Source: Acorus gramineus
Taxonomy: Eukaryota > Streptophyta > Magnoliopsida > Acorales > Acoraceae
Length of the DNA: 64,000 bases
Direction: 5' to 3'
Assembly (NCBI GenBank): GCA_030737835.1
Contig: CM060857.1
Coordinates: forward strand, 4,281,279 to 4,345,278
Shown: piece by piece, positions 46,380 to 57,751 of the stretch
Numbering within the stretch: the stretch's first letter is position 1
Layout of the letters: each line of letters opens with the position of its first letter
The notes under the pieces: generated by a model
Database searches by the model: none
Told to the model about the DNA's origin: nothing
Seen by the model: the letters and a program-made list of their open reading frames with translations, nothing else
Translations under genes and position numbers: made by a program

Positions 46380-46535
46380 GAGACATATAAGACTGAAAGC
46401 AAGGTCGAAAATGTAACAACACTTTTCATACAAACAAACAGACAAAGTATAAAGCTCCCAATCACATGCAAAAGACTGATGGGATAAAACACAATATGTA
46501 GGTCCACTTCTGAATGCTCAAGGTATATATAATTG
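46380..46535. repeat. Locus module M, copy 1
   Basis: The segment with AATCACATGCAAAAGACTGATG, TAGGTCCACTTCTGAATGCTC and AAGGTA aligns with 51660-51745 and 54390-54470. It lies 2.7 kb before the first small membrane-protein gene, and sits next to a family A-like fragment. Confidence 0.6.
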
Positions 46536-46599
46536 TGCACAAATTAATGATCTTAATATATAGTTTTCCTGAACACCATAATTAATTATATACATATAC

Positions 46600-47320
46600 A
46601 TACAAGGTATAGATTAAGGTGAATTGACAACACTAAATTGATCATGCCATACTTTGTCAACGCCGTGTTCTCTTGTGATTTCTCAATAACGCGTTATGGT
46701 TTATATGAAATCACAAAATCAGTCTTGAACCGCGTTCGTGAATCCATAACTACTACTACTCGGAATGGGAGACAAGCTTCAATTGTCGCGAATCCATGAA
46801 TTTTTGTATAGATAGGATCATTTTAAAAAATAAATTTTATAAATTTTTAAAAAATATACTCTTATCATATATTTTTAAAAAAATGTATATAAATTCTTTT
46901 TTGAAAATAGAACAACAACTTACATTAATAAAAAAAATAAACCATTAAAGAAAGGAGATGAAATATTTCTAATATATAAACTTTTACGATTGTTTTTTAC
47001 AAGATTTCATATTTTGAAATCGTTAAATGATAATTTTATTATCAATATTATTAAATATGTCATTTACAATGTACGTGACCAAACAATCATTCATTCACTA
47101 GGCCTGGATTAACTAGTGGGTTGGTGGGGTCACTGATAGGCTAGGTTGCCATGGTTTGAAAGTGACAGTAGATTTATTTATTTATATTTTTTCAAATGTG
47201 ATGGGGTCAATTAACCTCACTACATATAATGTGGTGCCGCCTCTATTTATAGGCATAGCTCACAATGACGAACCAGGCCAATCACTGCTTTTCCATCACA
47301 TGTTTAATAAGTTTATTAGA
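46600..47320. other. AT-rich spacer
   Basis: No gene seen. Low-complexity A/T with short GC-richer islands (46660-46800). Confidence 0.4.
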
Positions 47321-47329
47321 TAAAGGCGA

Positions 47330-47428
47330 ACGGAGTTTTAGTTAAGTCGGTAAACACTTTTCACATTTGTGAAAGAGGTCAAGAGAACAGATTATGAGAG
47401 AATCATTTTTCAAAAAAAAAAAAAAAAA
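47330..47428 (+). mobile_element. SINE-like element, copy 2
   Basis: GGAGTTTTAGTTAAGTCGGT, then AAACACTTTTCACATTTGTG, then GAAAGAGGTCAAGAG, ending in an 18-base A-run at 47411-47428. It matches the copies at 37983 and 54181. Confidence 0.6.
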
Positions 47429-47844
47429 GATTTATCAAACAAAATATACCTGCCGATGATTGTTTCTCACTTCCTCTCACATTCCTCTTAATTTCCTTTT
47501 CAATTCTCCTCTCTTTCCTTCTAAACTTCAAGAGAGAGGGGGGTTCTTTGAAGATTCTACGAAACTTTGTATACGGTTCCGGCCTTTTGTGCATTCTCAC
47601 TGATCACCTACAATATAATTCAATACTTTTCGATATTTTCAATTCATCCCATGCTTTAGAAAAATTGTTCTTTCGGTCTCTGAAGCAAATGATCAACACC
47701 ATATGATCATACAATGGGCTTTATTTTCTCCCTAAATTGAGCCCTGTGAATCAACTCCGATCCTCCAACCCAACAAAACGCGTAAAGGCAGGTATATATA
47801 TGCATAATACTTTATTTTATTTTTTTTGTTTGGGGACAACTAAA

Positions 47845-48325
47845 GTGGCTCACCCCAGAAAAAGACAAAAAATAGGGTGGGGTTCGTCTTCAAGAAAAAA
47901 AAGAAAAAAAACAGAAAATGAAAGGGAGAAATAAAGAAAGAGGGGGTTGGGACTTGGGAGGGAAGCGGAGGGCGTCGGTGGTTGATCGAAGATGACAACT
48001 GACCGCCTCTCTCTCTCTCTCTCTCTCTCTCCCTACTCCTTAGACGTCGACCACCGCCGCCCCCTCCAGTATAGCCATCGCTTGCCACTTCCATCCTTCC
48101 CCTCTCTCCTTCCATCCCCTCCCCTCCCCCTCCCTCTATTTCTCTCTCCCCTATGCCACGTCCTCCCCCTGGCCATCACCTCCTCTGCTTGCCTCCACTA
48201 CCTCTGCCCATCTCAGCCGCCTTCTCGGCCCTCCATCTAGTTTTCTATCTACCTCATTTTTTTTCTTGAAGATTGAACCTCACCCCATAAAAGATACAAA
48301 TAGGGGGTGGGGTTACATCTTTAAG
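47845..48325. repeat. CT-rich stretch bracketed by 48-bp direct repeats
   Basis: CTCACCCCAGAAAAAGACAA to GGTGGGGTTCGTCTT (47850-47893) recurs as CTCACCCCATAAAAGATACA to GGTGGGGTTACATCTT (48281-48322). Between them are a (CT)n microsatellite (48005-48032) and a C-rich run of CCTCCCC words. Short proline/serine-rich frames are composition only. Confidence 0.65.
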
Positions 48326-49080
48326 GGGTTTAATGTATTTAACTCTCTCATTTTTGTTTTATTTTTTGGTAAATCATATGCTATCAACACAAATTATACT
48401 CGTTCTTCTATCAACCTAATAAGCAATGTTTTCAAAATCGAACTGCTCATTGAACTAGAAAAATGATCGGGTTAATGTTCATCAATTCAATGTGAGGTTA
48501 ACTGGAATCAAATAGGGATGTCATCATGATGTAATAAAAGTACTAATTATAATATTAATAATTAAAATTTATAAAAAATAAGATGAATTCTTAAAAAAAT
48601 TCACAGTTATCAAGTCTTACTACCTTTTGAAGTCTTTATATAACATTACAATAGCATAAAAAGTATAATGATTTTATTTATTATTAAAGTTTTAATATGA
48701 ATTAAATTGTATTAATTATAAGTTTAATTTATTTTTAATATGACATTCAAGTTAAATATAAACTAATTTTTCTAAGAGGAGATACCTATTGTAAAAACTC
48801 TAATCATTTTTTATTCTTTGAAGTGCAATTAGACAAATCGTAAATCCTAAATCTTTTGTTAAATTTCAATGATGAATTAATTAAGTTTTAAATCTTTTAA
48901 AATTACCAATTAAAATTTAGGAAGAGTACTCTTTTTAATATTCTTTTTGGTGAGTTATTCTATATATTTTTAATACTCTTTTTAATGCGGGTCAGTCGAC
49001 GGTCCAACCGGTTGAACCGGCTTGTCCTGTCCGATTTTCAATACACTGCGAATAAGAGGTGGGTCAAATCTTCAATACAA

Positions 49081-49090
49081 AATATATAGA
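49081..49090 (+). promoter_or_regulatory. Possible TATA box for the gene at 49182
   Basis: AATATATAGA lies 92-101 bp upstream of the ATG. No other element is clear. The region just before (48985-49030) is an unrelated GC-richer patch with CCGGTTGAACCGG. Confidence 0.35.
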
Positions 49091-49181
49091 TTAACTTATT
49101 CTCTTTGCTCTAATGTTACAAACCATCATCTTATTTGGATATGATGTTTTTGAAAAAAAGAAGATCAAAAGCAGGTAATCA

Positions 49182-49493
49182 ATGGATAACCAATATGCGG
49201 CGGAGGGACACAAGCTCAGGAAAGGATTAGTACCTGTGATTCTGCAGTTACTAGATGGCTTCATCTTTCCTCCCAAGGAGGTTCTGTCCTCTGAAACTCA
49301 CACCATCATTTACTATTCTGTGCTCTTCTTGCTCTTGATGGCAAGTACAAACCTTTTAGTACTCTCCATGAACCTCCATATGGTGCCATGGCTGCTCCCC
49401 ATGGTGCATCGTTTGAATCGATTCATTCCTTTTAAGGCGATGGTCGCGTTCGCAATCGCCCACGCATTGTTTCTTGGAACCATTGATCGTTGA
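49182..49493 (+). CDS. Small membrane protein, unrecognised family (paralogue 1)
   Basis: A 103-residue single-exon frame. I do not recognise the family. A polar, partly basic N-terminus (about residues 1-16) is followed by two to three hydrophobic stretches: about 17-30, 43-63 (IIYYSVLFLLLMAS...) and 83-99 (KAMVAFAIAHALFLG). It aligns with the 98-residue frame at 52878 over KLR......P, PP(K/E)E.LSS.T, .IY and two hydrophobic segments. Shared coding motifs between two separate frames 3.7 kb apart, in the same order, argue that both are real genes from a tandem duplication. A TATA-like box lies about 95 bp upstream. The ATG context is AATCAATGG. No intron is needed. Could be a lineage-specific gene. 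Expression is unknown. Confidence 0.6.
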   Translation: MDNQYAAEGHKLRKGLVPVILQLLDGFIFPPKEVLSSETHTIIYYSVLFLLLMASTNLLVLSMNLHMVPWLLPMVHRLNRFIPFKAMVAFAIAHALFLGTIDR

Positions 49494-49499
49494 TGTTTC

Positions 49500-50930
49500 A
49501 TGATTTTATGTGATCAATGGTTCAACTTGGTCTGCACGCTTTAGTTTTTCTTGTTCTTGCACTTATTTGGGGATATTTGCCTTGTTTGTTAAGAGTATGA
49601 CAATTAGCATAGTTGTTAGGGAGGAAGGAGAGCTACTTGATATTTTGATTGTTTGTTTTGTTTGTTTGATTGTTTGTTATTTCTTTCTCTTTTATGATGA
49701 ATTTTTGTTCTTTGTATTAATTTTATTATCCTGTTTGGGTGAGACATAACTGGGAGTATAATCCCTAATAAGAAAAACAAACTATTTATTTTGGGAGGAT
49801 AATCCCTAATAGTTATGTCTAAATAAATTAATATTAAGCTTGATATCTATTATAAAAGATGTTAGAATTGTTTATTATGACTTATTTTCTTAGTTATCAA
49901 TTTTTATTCTAATTTAATGTATTAGCACATAACTATTATTATATATATGTACTAATTAAATAAATACATGCTTTTGAAGATTAAATAGTTATGTGCTTTT
50001 GAAGATTTTCTGTGCAGTCCTGTTGATCTAATTGTCCAGCACAAGTCCCATGTTACAATGATTTAAAGGCAATTTGATGGGGTCAATAAAAGAGAAATAG
50101 GCATCCAATCATTGAAAGAGAGAACTTAATAAATGAAAGTCAGAGAACTTCAAACAGTACTTTACTACTAGTTTTACATTGTCATAAATAAAGAAAAATG
50201 AATGCCACCAAAGTATAATTTTTTTATAATATATATATGCTTTAAACAAATTTGCCTGTTTTGTCAAAAAGAGTGTACGGAACAAGTTATGTACATATTT
50301 TTTTGTGTGGAAACAAGTATGTACGTATTTGTATGATGCATGTGCCTTTTGTGTTGGTGGTAGCCTGGTAGGTAGTGCTCAATATTGCGCAGGTGTAAAA
50401 CATTACATTTTGACAAAAACAACCTCCAAAATTGTTTTAAGATGCAGTTTAATACAGTGTATGTTTTTTAGAACAACCCTTTCAATTTTTTTTTTTCACT
50501 TTCAACGTTCCCTATCCATTATTTTAATATTTTTGTCATCCATTTGGTTGGGACATAGGGTTATTAATTCCCGGCTGTACTATGATAAATAACTATCTAT
50601 GAAGAATAAATGATTTTTTTGTTCGGCTATTATTTCGTTATTCTCATTAAAAAAGTAAAATGATTTTTTTTTCACATTGTCTAGAGTGATGATAAATGGT
50701 TGATAAAAGTTTATCAATATAAAATGATAGCTCTATCTATATAAATTGTTTGTGTTTGAGAATAAGTGTGAGAGATGTGTTGCTGAAGTGGAATGATTTT
50801 ATAATATATAATATGTTATTTTTTAAGATTTGAATGAGTTCAAGTTTAGAAGGGACAGTGATTTTTGAATTACAAAATATGGTTGATTTGGTAAAATATG
50901 TAAGACCTCAAATCCCTTCATATTCGGAAA
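49500..50930. other. AT-rich spacer downstream of paralogue 1
   Basis: Probable 3' UTR of the small gene (to about 49750), then low-complexity A/T DNA with several T-runs and no recognised gene. TTATGTGCTTTTGAAGATT and the nearby CATGCTTTTGAAGATTAAAT are a local duplication (49970-50008). Confidence 0.4.
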
Positions 50931-51275
50931 CCAAATTAGATACATTAATTTGGTTTTATTCGGTGAATCAAACAAGAGAGGTCTGTACCCTTTGTTTTAT
51001 CTTTCTTGGACGCTGGTGAATTTTTGGGGTTCTCTTCTTCTCCACCAATTTAAAATCTTGTATTCTGGCATCTATGTATTGGGTGTATTTGAGATATCTG
51101 GGGTTTTTCTTTTTATCTTTGTAAAAGCTCTTCATCATAGTGGATTGTCTCTGAAGCTCTCCCCGTGGATGTAGGAGGATTACACCTCCGAACCACGTAA
51201 ATCTGGTGTTGCTCTTCCTCTTTTCTTTTTCATTTATAATTTATTGCTTTGTCTATTGCATTTATATTTGTTGGT
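50930..51275 (+). mobile_element. Degraded copia-type LTR 3' part
   Basis: GTGGATGTAGGAGG, CCGAACCACGTAAATCTGGT and TTATTGCTTTGTCTATTGCA are the conserved U5 words of many plant copia LTRs. The same words occur inverted in the copia-like element at 43140 (ACGTGGTTCGGCCTAGG). No partner LTR or interior found. Confidence 0.6.
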
Positions 51276-51279
51276 ATGC

Positions 51280-52560
51280 TTTGACCATTGATTAGGGATG
51301 AAATAACTCATATTTGATATCATATATATTGGTAAAAATCACAACAAGATGTGTATGATACGATGGATGATATATGTTTTGAGATGTGCGTGATAGTATT
51401 TTGATATAATTTTTTAAAAATGATTTAAAAAAATATTTTTATCTATTGGTATATATAATACCTAATAAGTAGAATAATTATCAAAACTTATGTTAACTTA
51501 TCGATGCATAACTATCATATTTATTATTTCACAAAACAAACAACTTTTTTAGGCCTATCCCTAATTATTTCGCAGCCCAAACAAGGGATTAATAAATAAA
51601 GGAATAAGATTCAATAAACAACATATAGCTGTATAAGGGGGTTCTGACGCGTGACAGAGAATATTATATAAACTCTCATTCACATGCAAGGAGATTGATG
51701 AGATAGAAGCATAACATTTAGGCCCTCTTTGGAATGCTCAAGGTAATTCTGCCACAAAACAACTCAATAATGGCCCACTCTCTTGCAAAGTCTTGGCTTT
51801 GAGTTATTCCCAGTATATAAAATCTTTAACAGAGCATATACACGAACAATCATAAAATGATATGTATCCATAATTGAATTTTAATTTGTGTAACACTTGA
51901 TTTTTTTTAAAGTATATATTTCATTTCATAAACACATAATATTTGAAGTTAAATTTAAAACGTGTTGGAGCTGCAAAAATGACTGTATGAACAACTGAGT
52001 GTAGTATTTTCGAGGCTTTTATATGGTTTGACAAGTCATTTTTTACCAGCGTGTACATCGTCTTCTATTCATAAGACTTGCCGACATCTATTATATTATC
52101 CTCCTACATGATATAGCGTTGGTGTCCTAACTCTTTATACAATGCTAAAACTGACATTTTAATCTTCTCACTTACAATTGTTTCCCTTCTCTAGGAGACA
52201 TTTTACACATGGACATGCTTCAATGATCAAAACATTTTATGAACCCCAACATATCCCAGTCAAAAGTGGTGGTTGTTTTTTTTTTTTTTTATATATATCG
52301 TTAATCAAATTTGTATTGCTATATGAAGAAAATCTTTATAGAAAGGTGATTGGGTCATTAATACAAAGGAGGGAAGAACGATCCAGGTCGAACTGCATCC
52401 TTTGAGATTTAGAGAGCCATTCAATGCATCCAATATAAGAACATGTAAGCTAACCGAGTACATGGCAGAGACAAAAAATTGCTGGATTCTATTGGAGGGG
52501 ACTACACCGCGTTACACGTTGTTTAGTTTTCTGCTATAGTTTTATATAACAACAAAAAGT
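51280..52560. repeat. Segmental duplication block, copy 1
   Basis: It contains a family B MITE (51280-51590), module M (51640-52000) and a segment with GAGACATTTTACACATGGAC and TATGAACCCCAACATATCCC (52190-52260), in the same order as 53990-55000. The block ends about 300 bp before the gene at 52878. Confidence 0.8.
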
Positions 52561-52777
52561 CCCTCTGATTAGGTGACACAACTTATGTGGTGATGCATTT
52601 CGGACCTGGTCAAATATATTCAGACCATATCAAAACAATCTCTCATGACTCCAAAGTCCACTACTCTTGGAAGACTTCTGCATTGAAGGTCATAAAAACA
52701 GCTTCAATCAATCATTATTTGTCCTCTCCCTGCCTCCCAATACTTCCTTCCAGTCTACACAGAAAGGTATGCTTTTC

Positions 52778-52785
52778 TATAAATA
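52778..52785 (+). promoter_or_regulatory. TATA box for the gene at 52878
   Basis: TATAAATA at 52778-52785, 93-100 bp before the ATG, fits a 5' UTR of about 65 nt. No competing upstream ATG in frame. Confidence 0.55.
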
Positions 52786-52877
52786 AGAGTATTATTATTG
52801 TTATGAAGCAATTTCAGCCTCACTATCTTCTATCAACTTCATGAATTTGTATGATTTGTTGACAGAGAGCAATCAAA

Positions 52878-53174
52878 ATGGCAGAGGTTGAAGAATTCAA
52901 GCTCAGAGTAGCATATCCGGTGGCGCTGTTTTCGGCATCTTGTCTTGTCTATCCTCCAGAGGAGACTCTGTCTTCCACAACTGTTCAAATCTACTGCCAA
53001 TTTGTGTTTTGTGTGTCTTTTCTTATCAATACAATTCTTCTGCTGTTGTCATCTTTGGATCCTCCAGGGCTGCCCATCCCCTTGTTCATTTGGTTAAATG
53101 GGTTGGCTCCTCTTGTGAAACTGCTTCCATATGTGATTGGGGTTGTAGTGATTCCTGAATTCGTTGGTGATTGA
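52878..53174 (+). CDS. Small membrane protein, unrecognised family (paralogue 2)
   Basis: 98 residues, single exon, ATG in the good context CAAAATGGC. No known family recognised. It begins MAEVEEFKLRVAYPVALFSA, so there is a short acidic lead and then hydrophobic sequence. It has the shared motif PPEETLSSTTVQIY (residues about 26-39), a strong membrane segment (about 40-58, FVFCVSFLINTILLLLS), a proline-containing loop (DPPGLPIP) and a second hydrophobic stretch (about 76-93). It resembles the frame at 49182 in length, motif order and hydrophobic pattern but differs at most positions, so the duplication is old or diverging fast. A clear TATA box lies upstream, making this the better supported of the two. 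A plastid, ER or plasma-membrane location cannot be decided. Confidence 0.65.
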   Translation: MAEVEEFKLRVAYPVALFSASCLVYPPEETLSSTTVQIYCQFVFCVSFLINTILLLLSSLDPPGLPIPLFIWLNGLAPLVKLLPYVIGVVVIPEFVGD

Positions 53175-53469
53175 TCCTTTATATGGATGTGTTTTGTTGG
53201 CTGTCTCGCATTTCCTGTTTGAATTTAAGGTTCTTGGGATTATCATTTGCTCATGAACTAATCATTTTTTAGCATTGCAAATTACTGGTATTGACTAATT
53301 CACTTATTAGGTGGCCTCTTACATGGTATACCGTATTTGTTGAGCTTGACTGACTTCCCTGGCCAGGTGCACCATAATTGATTGAAAAATATTAAGTCGA
53401 GCCCTTTGCGCACGTTATGATATTTTTTTTAAAAATTTATATTGGAAATTTATATTTGACCAATGGAAT

Positions 53470-53605
53470 ACATTCTTTCATAAAAAAATTAAAATATATA
53501 TATGTTCATATGAATGATTGAATAAGTAAAAAATATATATGTTCATATGAATTGATTGAATAATTAAAATATATATATGTTCATATGAACTGACATAATT
53601 GAATA
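53470..53605. repeat. About 45-bp tandem repeat, 3 copies
   Basis: Units of AATATATATATGTTCATATG plus AATTGATTGAATAATTAA. The TATATATGTTCATATGAA core is nearly invariant. Confidence 0.8.
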
Positions 53606-53989
53606 TGTATACATTATGTTATGAGTGTACGAGCATTTTCATGTCATAAAAATCATCCAGATAAGATAGAATTTTTATAGAATAAAGAAAAGAGAAGAAT
53701 TTGATCACACTAAAAAAATTAGATGTTGATAACCAGCATTTATTTCCTATCAATTTTTTTTGTTCAACATAGTATACCTCACTGATATTGACATGTCTTG
53801 TTGTAATTCTGAAATCTTGTTGGATATATTTTGAAAAATAAAGACAATTGTTGGATATATTTTGAAGAAATCAAATGAGACTTTTATTGAAATCAAGGGA
53901 TTAGTGATCTAATAACTTTTGGCAACAAAGGTACAAACAAAAAACAAACTATTTATCAACACAACATTTCCTAGAAAGTAAGACAAGAT

Positions 53990-55000
53990 TTCAAAATATG
54001 TGTGGGAGATGTGTGCAATATGATAGGTGCTATAGATTTTGAAATATTTTTTAAAATGACATAGAAATATATTTTTATATATTGACATATATAATATCTG
54101 ATAAGCAGAATAAATATCAAAGCTTATATGTTAACTTATCGAGATATAACTATCATGTTTATTTTTTATTTCTTCAGTAAATCTGTTGACCTATTTCATA
54201 AAGATGAGAGGTGTTTGCCGACTTAACCAAAGCTCGATTCTCGACTATTATATTTATTATTTAATAAAACAAACAACTTTTTTCTTGCCTATTCCCTTAT
54301 TTCGTTGCCCAAACAGGAGATTAGTAAATTAAGTTATAAGATTCAATAAACAACATACAAGGGTTTCTGACGTGTGACAAAGAATATCATACAAATTCCC
54401 ACTCACATGCAAGGAGACTGATGAGATAGAAGCACAACATGTAGGCCCTCTTCGGAATGGTCAAGGTAATTAATTCTGCCACCAAACAACTCAATAATGT
54501 TCCATTCTCTTGCAAAGTCTTTGCTTTGAGTCATTCTCAATGTATAAAATTTTTAATAGAGTATACATGAACAACAACCATAAAATGATATGTATCCAAT
54601 AATTGAATTTCAATTCATATAACAGTGCTTCATTTTTTTGATAGTATATATATTTCATTTGATAAACACATATTTGAAGTAAATTTTAAAACGTGTTGGA
54701 ACTGTAAAAGTGAGTGTATGAACAATTGAGTGTAATATTCTTGAGGATTTTATATGCTTTGACAAGTCACTTCTTGCCGACATGTCCATAATAAGTTTTG
54801 CCAACATCCATTATCCTCCTACGTAACAAAGCTCTTTATAATGTTCTCACTTCCAATAGTTTCCCTTCTGTTGGAGACATTTTACATACATGCTTCAGTG
54901 ATCAGAACATTTTATGAACCCCAAGTTATCCCAGTCACAGTGGTTGTTGTTGATGTTCAATTATTGCCAGATTCTGTAGGAGGACTACACCGCTTAACGC
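53990..55000. repeat. Segmental duplication block, copy 2 (no gene follows)
   Basis: It matches 51280-52560: family B MITE (53990-54320, interrupted by a SINE-like copy), module M (54360-54720) and the segment with CTTCTGTTGGAGACATTTTAC and GAACCCCAAGTTATCCCAG (54868-54940). The block breaks down near 55000. No frame like the small membrane proteins follows, so the gene part was lost or never included. Confidence 0.8.
54181..54240 (-). mobile_element. SINE-like element, copy 3, nested in a family B MITE
   Basis: On the minus strand GAGCTTTGGTTAAGTCGGCA, then AACACCTCTCATCTTTATGA, then AAATAGGTCAACAG. It splits the MITE sequence that is continuous at 51520-51560, so it arrived after the family B copy. 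Confidence 0.6.
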
Positions 55001-55544
55001 ATCGATTAATAAAAAGGCGCGGTTATCCTCACCAAACGTTTCACTTAACCCACCATAAAAAAAATAAAAAAAAAAAAACTGGTGTTTGGCTGTTCCCACC
55101 AATCCAGGTCGACCGAACTTGGTCGTCATTTCAGGTTTTGGACAACCGAACTTAGTCATCATTTCAGGTTTTGGGCGACTGAAATTAGTTGAACATGGTC
55201 CAGAATTATATTTACATGATCTTTGTAAACAAATAAATTTTTGGATTTATCGATCATATTCTACATTTATTCTTTTATCCAAATAACACCTAAGAGACTG
55301 AAAAAAATGTAAATAGGTATACTTTCAATTAATTCAAATTTTTATAGAAAAATATCTTATTAGAAAAATATATATCATTTTTAAGCTTCGTTTGAATTCG
55401 TAGTTAAACGGATTCTTTGTTTAAAAACAAAAAAAACCTACCAGCTGATCCAAACACATTTTATATTTAGCTTTTAAAAATTTGTCCGTCACTCATGTAA
55501 AAAAATTATTCTTATATTCTACATTTAAGAATAATAATTTTAGT

Positions 55545-56880
55545 ACTGCTACCTAGGCCCCAGAAATTAGGCCCCATTGGTAAGCCCCATTAGGTGGCAC
55601 AATCCTATTGGTTGCCCGATTGACTTTTTTAAACCATAAAAAAGACAATGACTAGAATACCCTCATGAGCTATTTAAAAATTGGCTCCAATTAATACCGC
55701 CATTAATCCTCGTTTTTGAAATCTCAAAAATCGCGCGACCAAACGAACCGCAATCTTCTCCACCGACTAATCATATTTTGAAAAAATTAAAAATTTAGGG
55801 TTCAGAATTGAGCGAAAACATTCGAACACCACCAAAAAAAAAAAAAAAAGTTTTCAAGAGACAATATAATCCGTTCTCTTCCCCAACTTAATCGTCGACA
55901 ATGGCGAAGAATAAATGTTAAATTTCTTCCCAAAATCGACTCTTCCTTGTAGATGTTTTTTTTTTCTATAAAAAAACATGATGATCGGATGGATTTATTC
56001 CACATCTTATACAAAAAATCTCTGATTTTCATGATTAAAATATGAGATGACGCAATTCTAGATACATGAATCAGAAATCCGAACAAATTAGTTTATCTGG
56101 ATTTTTTTTTTTGCTTTTTAAACAAATCAGTATTTCAGATACATGAATCTGAAAACCAATAAATAGTTTCTGGAGTTAATTTTTATTTTTTTAGCAATAT
56201 GAACAAATTAGTATTTCAGATACATGAATCTGAAAACCAAACATATAGTGAATGTGGAATTAATTTTATTTTTTAGCAATATAAACAATTTTGTATTTCC
56301 GATTAGTGAATCTGAAAACCAAACAAAATAGTGTCTGGAATTAATTTTTATTCTGTAGTAATACAAACAAATCTAACTTTCAGATACATGATTTTGTTAT
56401 CCAAACAAGTAGTATATATGAAAATGTGTATATGAAAATGTGACATAATGGATAAGGTTAACATGAGGCACCCACAATCTGAAATTGAATTTAGTGTATA
56501 TGTCTTTTAGATACATGAGTCTGATACCCAGTGTATTTAGAAATGTTATGCATATGTGAAGCCTAAGCTGTATCTGAAATGACAAACATCATTTATTGGT
56601 GTGGAATGTCACTGTTATGCATGTATCAGAAATATAAACTTCTGCATTTTGTTTCTGAACTGCTGATTTATGTTTTAAGATACATGTGTATCTTAAAAGA
56701 ACAAAGTGCATATGTATTTCATTGTAATAGACATATCAATTGTATCTGGATGTGTATCAATATGATTTCTCAAATGACAATTTTTGGCAAATGAATAATA
56801 AACGTATTATGCAATATCTAAAAAAGAATATTTGAACAACGAAGGAACCGCACATATTATCCGTGGTATAGATCTACATT
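55545..56880. mobile_element. MULE-like element, second copy, with hairpin tandem array
   Basis: The left end (CTAGGCCCC, AATTAGGCCCCATTGG, TAAGCCCCATTAGG) resembles that at 22075-22130. Inside, 56050-56420 has about five units of about 90 bp, several carrying the hairpin TTTCAGAT, ACATGA, ATCTGAAA. The right end was not located. Assignment to the MULE type is inference. Confidence 0.45.
56050..56420. repeat. About 80-90-bp tandem array with stem-loop core
   Basis: The core TTTCAGATACATGAATCTGA is centred at about 56144, 56223 and, in diverged form, 56060, 56305 and 56390. Each core is an 8-bp stem with a 6-base loop. Spacers share AACAAATTAGT and TTAATTTTTATT. Confidence 0.75.
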
Positions 56881-56908
56881 ACACAGAATATTTGAAACGT
56901 TTGCAACA

Positions 56909-57127
56909 TTGGAGTTAAGCAGGAGGCATTCAGAGATGTTCCAGAGAACTCCATTCTGGAATTTATTCAAGTCCTTCATTGACTGGTCATACGATTACAG
57001 TATTCTTATAAACTTCAATGCGCATGTAGTGGTTGAAAGACAAGTGAAGAACTTTGGAGTCAAGAGAGATTGTTTTGATGCATTGACCATACAAGTTGTG
57101 ACACCTAATCAGAGAGCCTTTTTGTGA
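56909..57127 (+). CDS. Uncertain short frame inside the MULE-like region
   Basis: 72 codons beginning MELSRRHSEMFQRTPFWNLF. The first part faintly recalls the DUF1985-type segment (..MF..T.FG.FL..) found in plant transposons with Ulp1-like proteases, but the match is too weak to name it. If real, it is a fragment, since no continuation is visible on either side. Confidence 0.2.
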   Translation: MELSRRHSEMFQRTPFWNLFKSFIDWSYDYSILINFNAHVVVERQVKNFGVKRDCFDALTIQVVTPNQRAFL

Positions 57128-57429
57128 TGTATTATTTATGCAAAGGTTGTTTTCGTTAGGCGACGCGTAACGCGTAACGCGGTGGGAATCTGGCAATAAT
57201 TAAACACCACCAACCACTGAGTGAACCTTCAAGTGTGACAGGAATAAGTTGAGGTTTATAAAACAAAATGACCACTAAAGCATGTATGTTGAGAAGGTTA
57301 AAATGCCATTTTTTGGCATAGGTTAAAATGCCATTTTTTTAGCATTGTAACGAGTTATGTCATGTAGGGATAAAAGCATGTAAAATGTTACATTAGTCAA
57401 TTCTTATAATCAATTATCTTATAATCAAT

Positions 57430-57630
57430 TATGCAGTTCCAACACGTTTAGAATTTTAGTTCAAATATGCTTATCAAATGAAATACATAAAATAAAAATA
57501 TAAAATTTTACTCATATGAATTGAATATTGAATGCACATCATGTCACATTTGTTCGTATATATTGGGAATGGCTCAAAACCAATACTTTGGAAAAGAGTG
57601 GGTCATTATTTTTAATAGTTAACTCAGGTA
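57430..57630 (-). repeat. Module M, partial inverted copy
   Basis: The reverse complement of this stretch (AATGACCCACTCTTTTCCAA, TTGAGCCATTCCCAATATAT, CATTTGATAAGCATATTTGA, ACGTGTTGGAACTGCA) follows 54490-54710 and 51760-51980. It is the fourth occurrence of the module in 11 kb and the only inverted one. Confidence 0.7.
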
Positions 57631-57751
57631 AAATAAAAATTACAATTGCTAAATATCATACATTCTAGGAGGAGATGACATATTCATGAAGATTGATCAT
57701 GAAGGCTTTTTTATGTATCCTTGAGCCTCTGTGTGGATAGCAATACAAGTT

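Noticed and set aside
54841..55155. Third small membrane-protein gene after duplication block 2
   Set aside because: The 104-codon frame lacks PPxE.LSS and the hydrophobic pattern. It is made of module sequence also found non-coding at 52190-52260.
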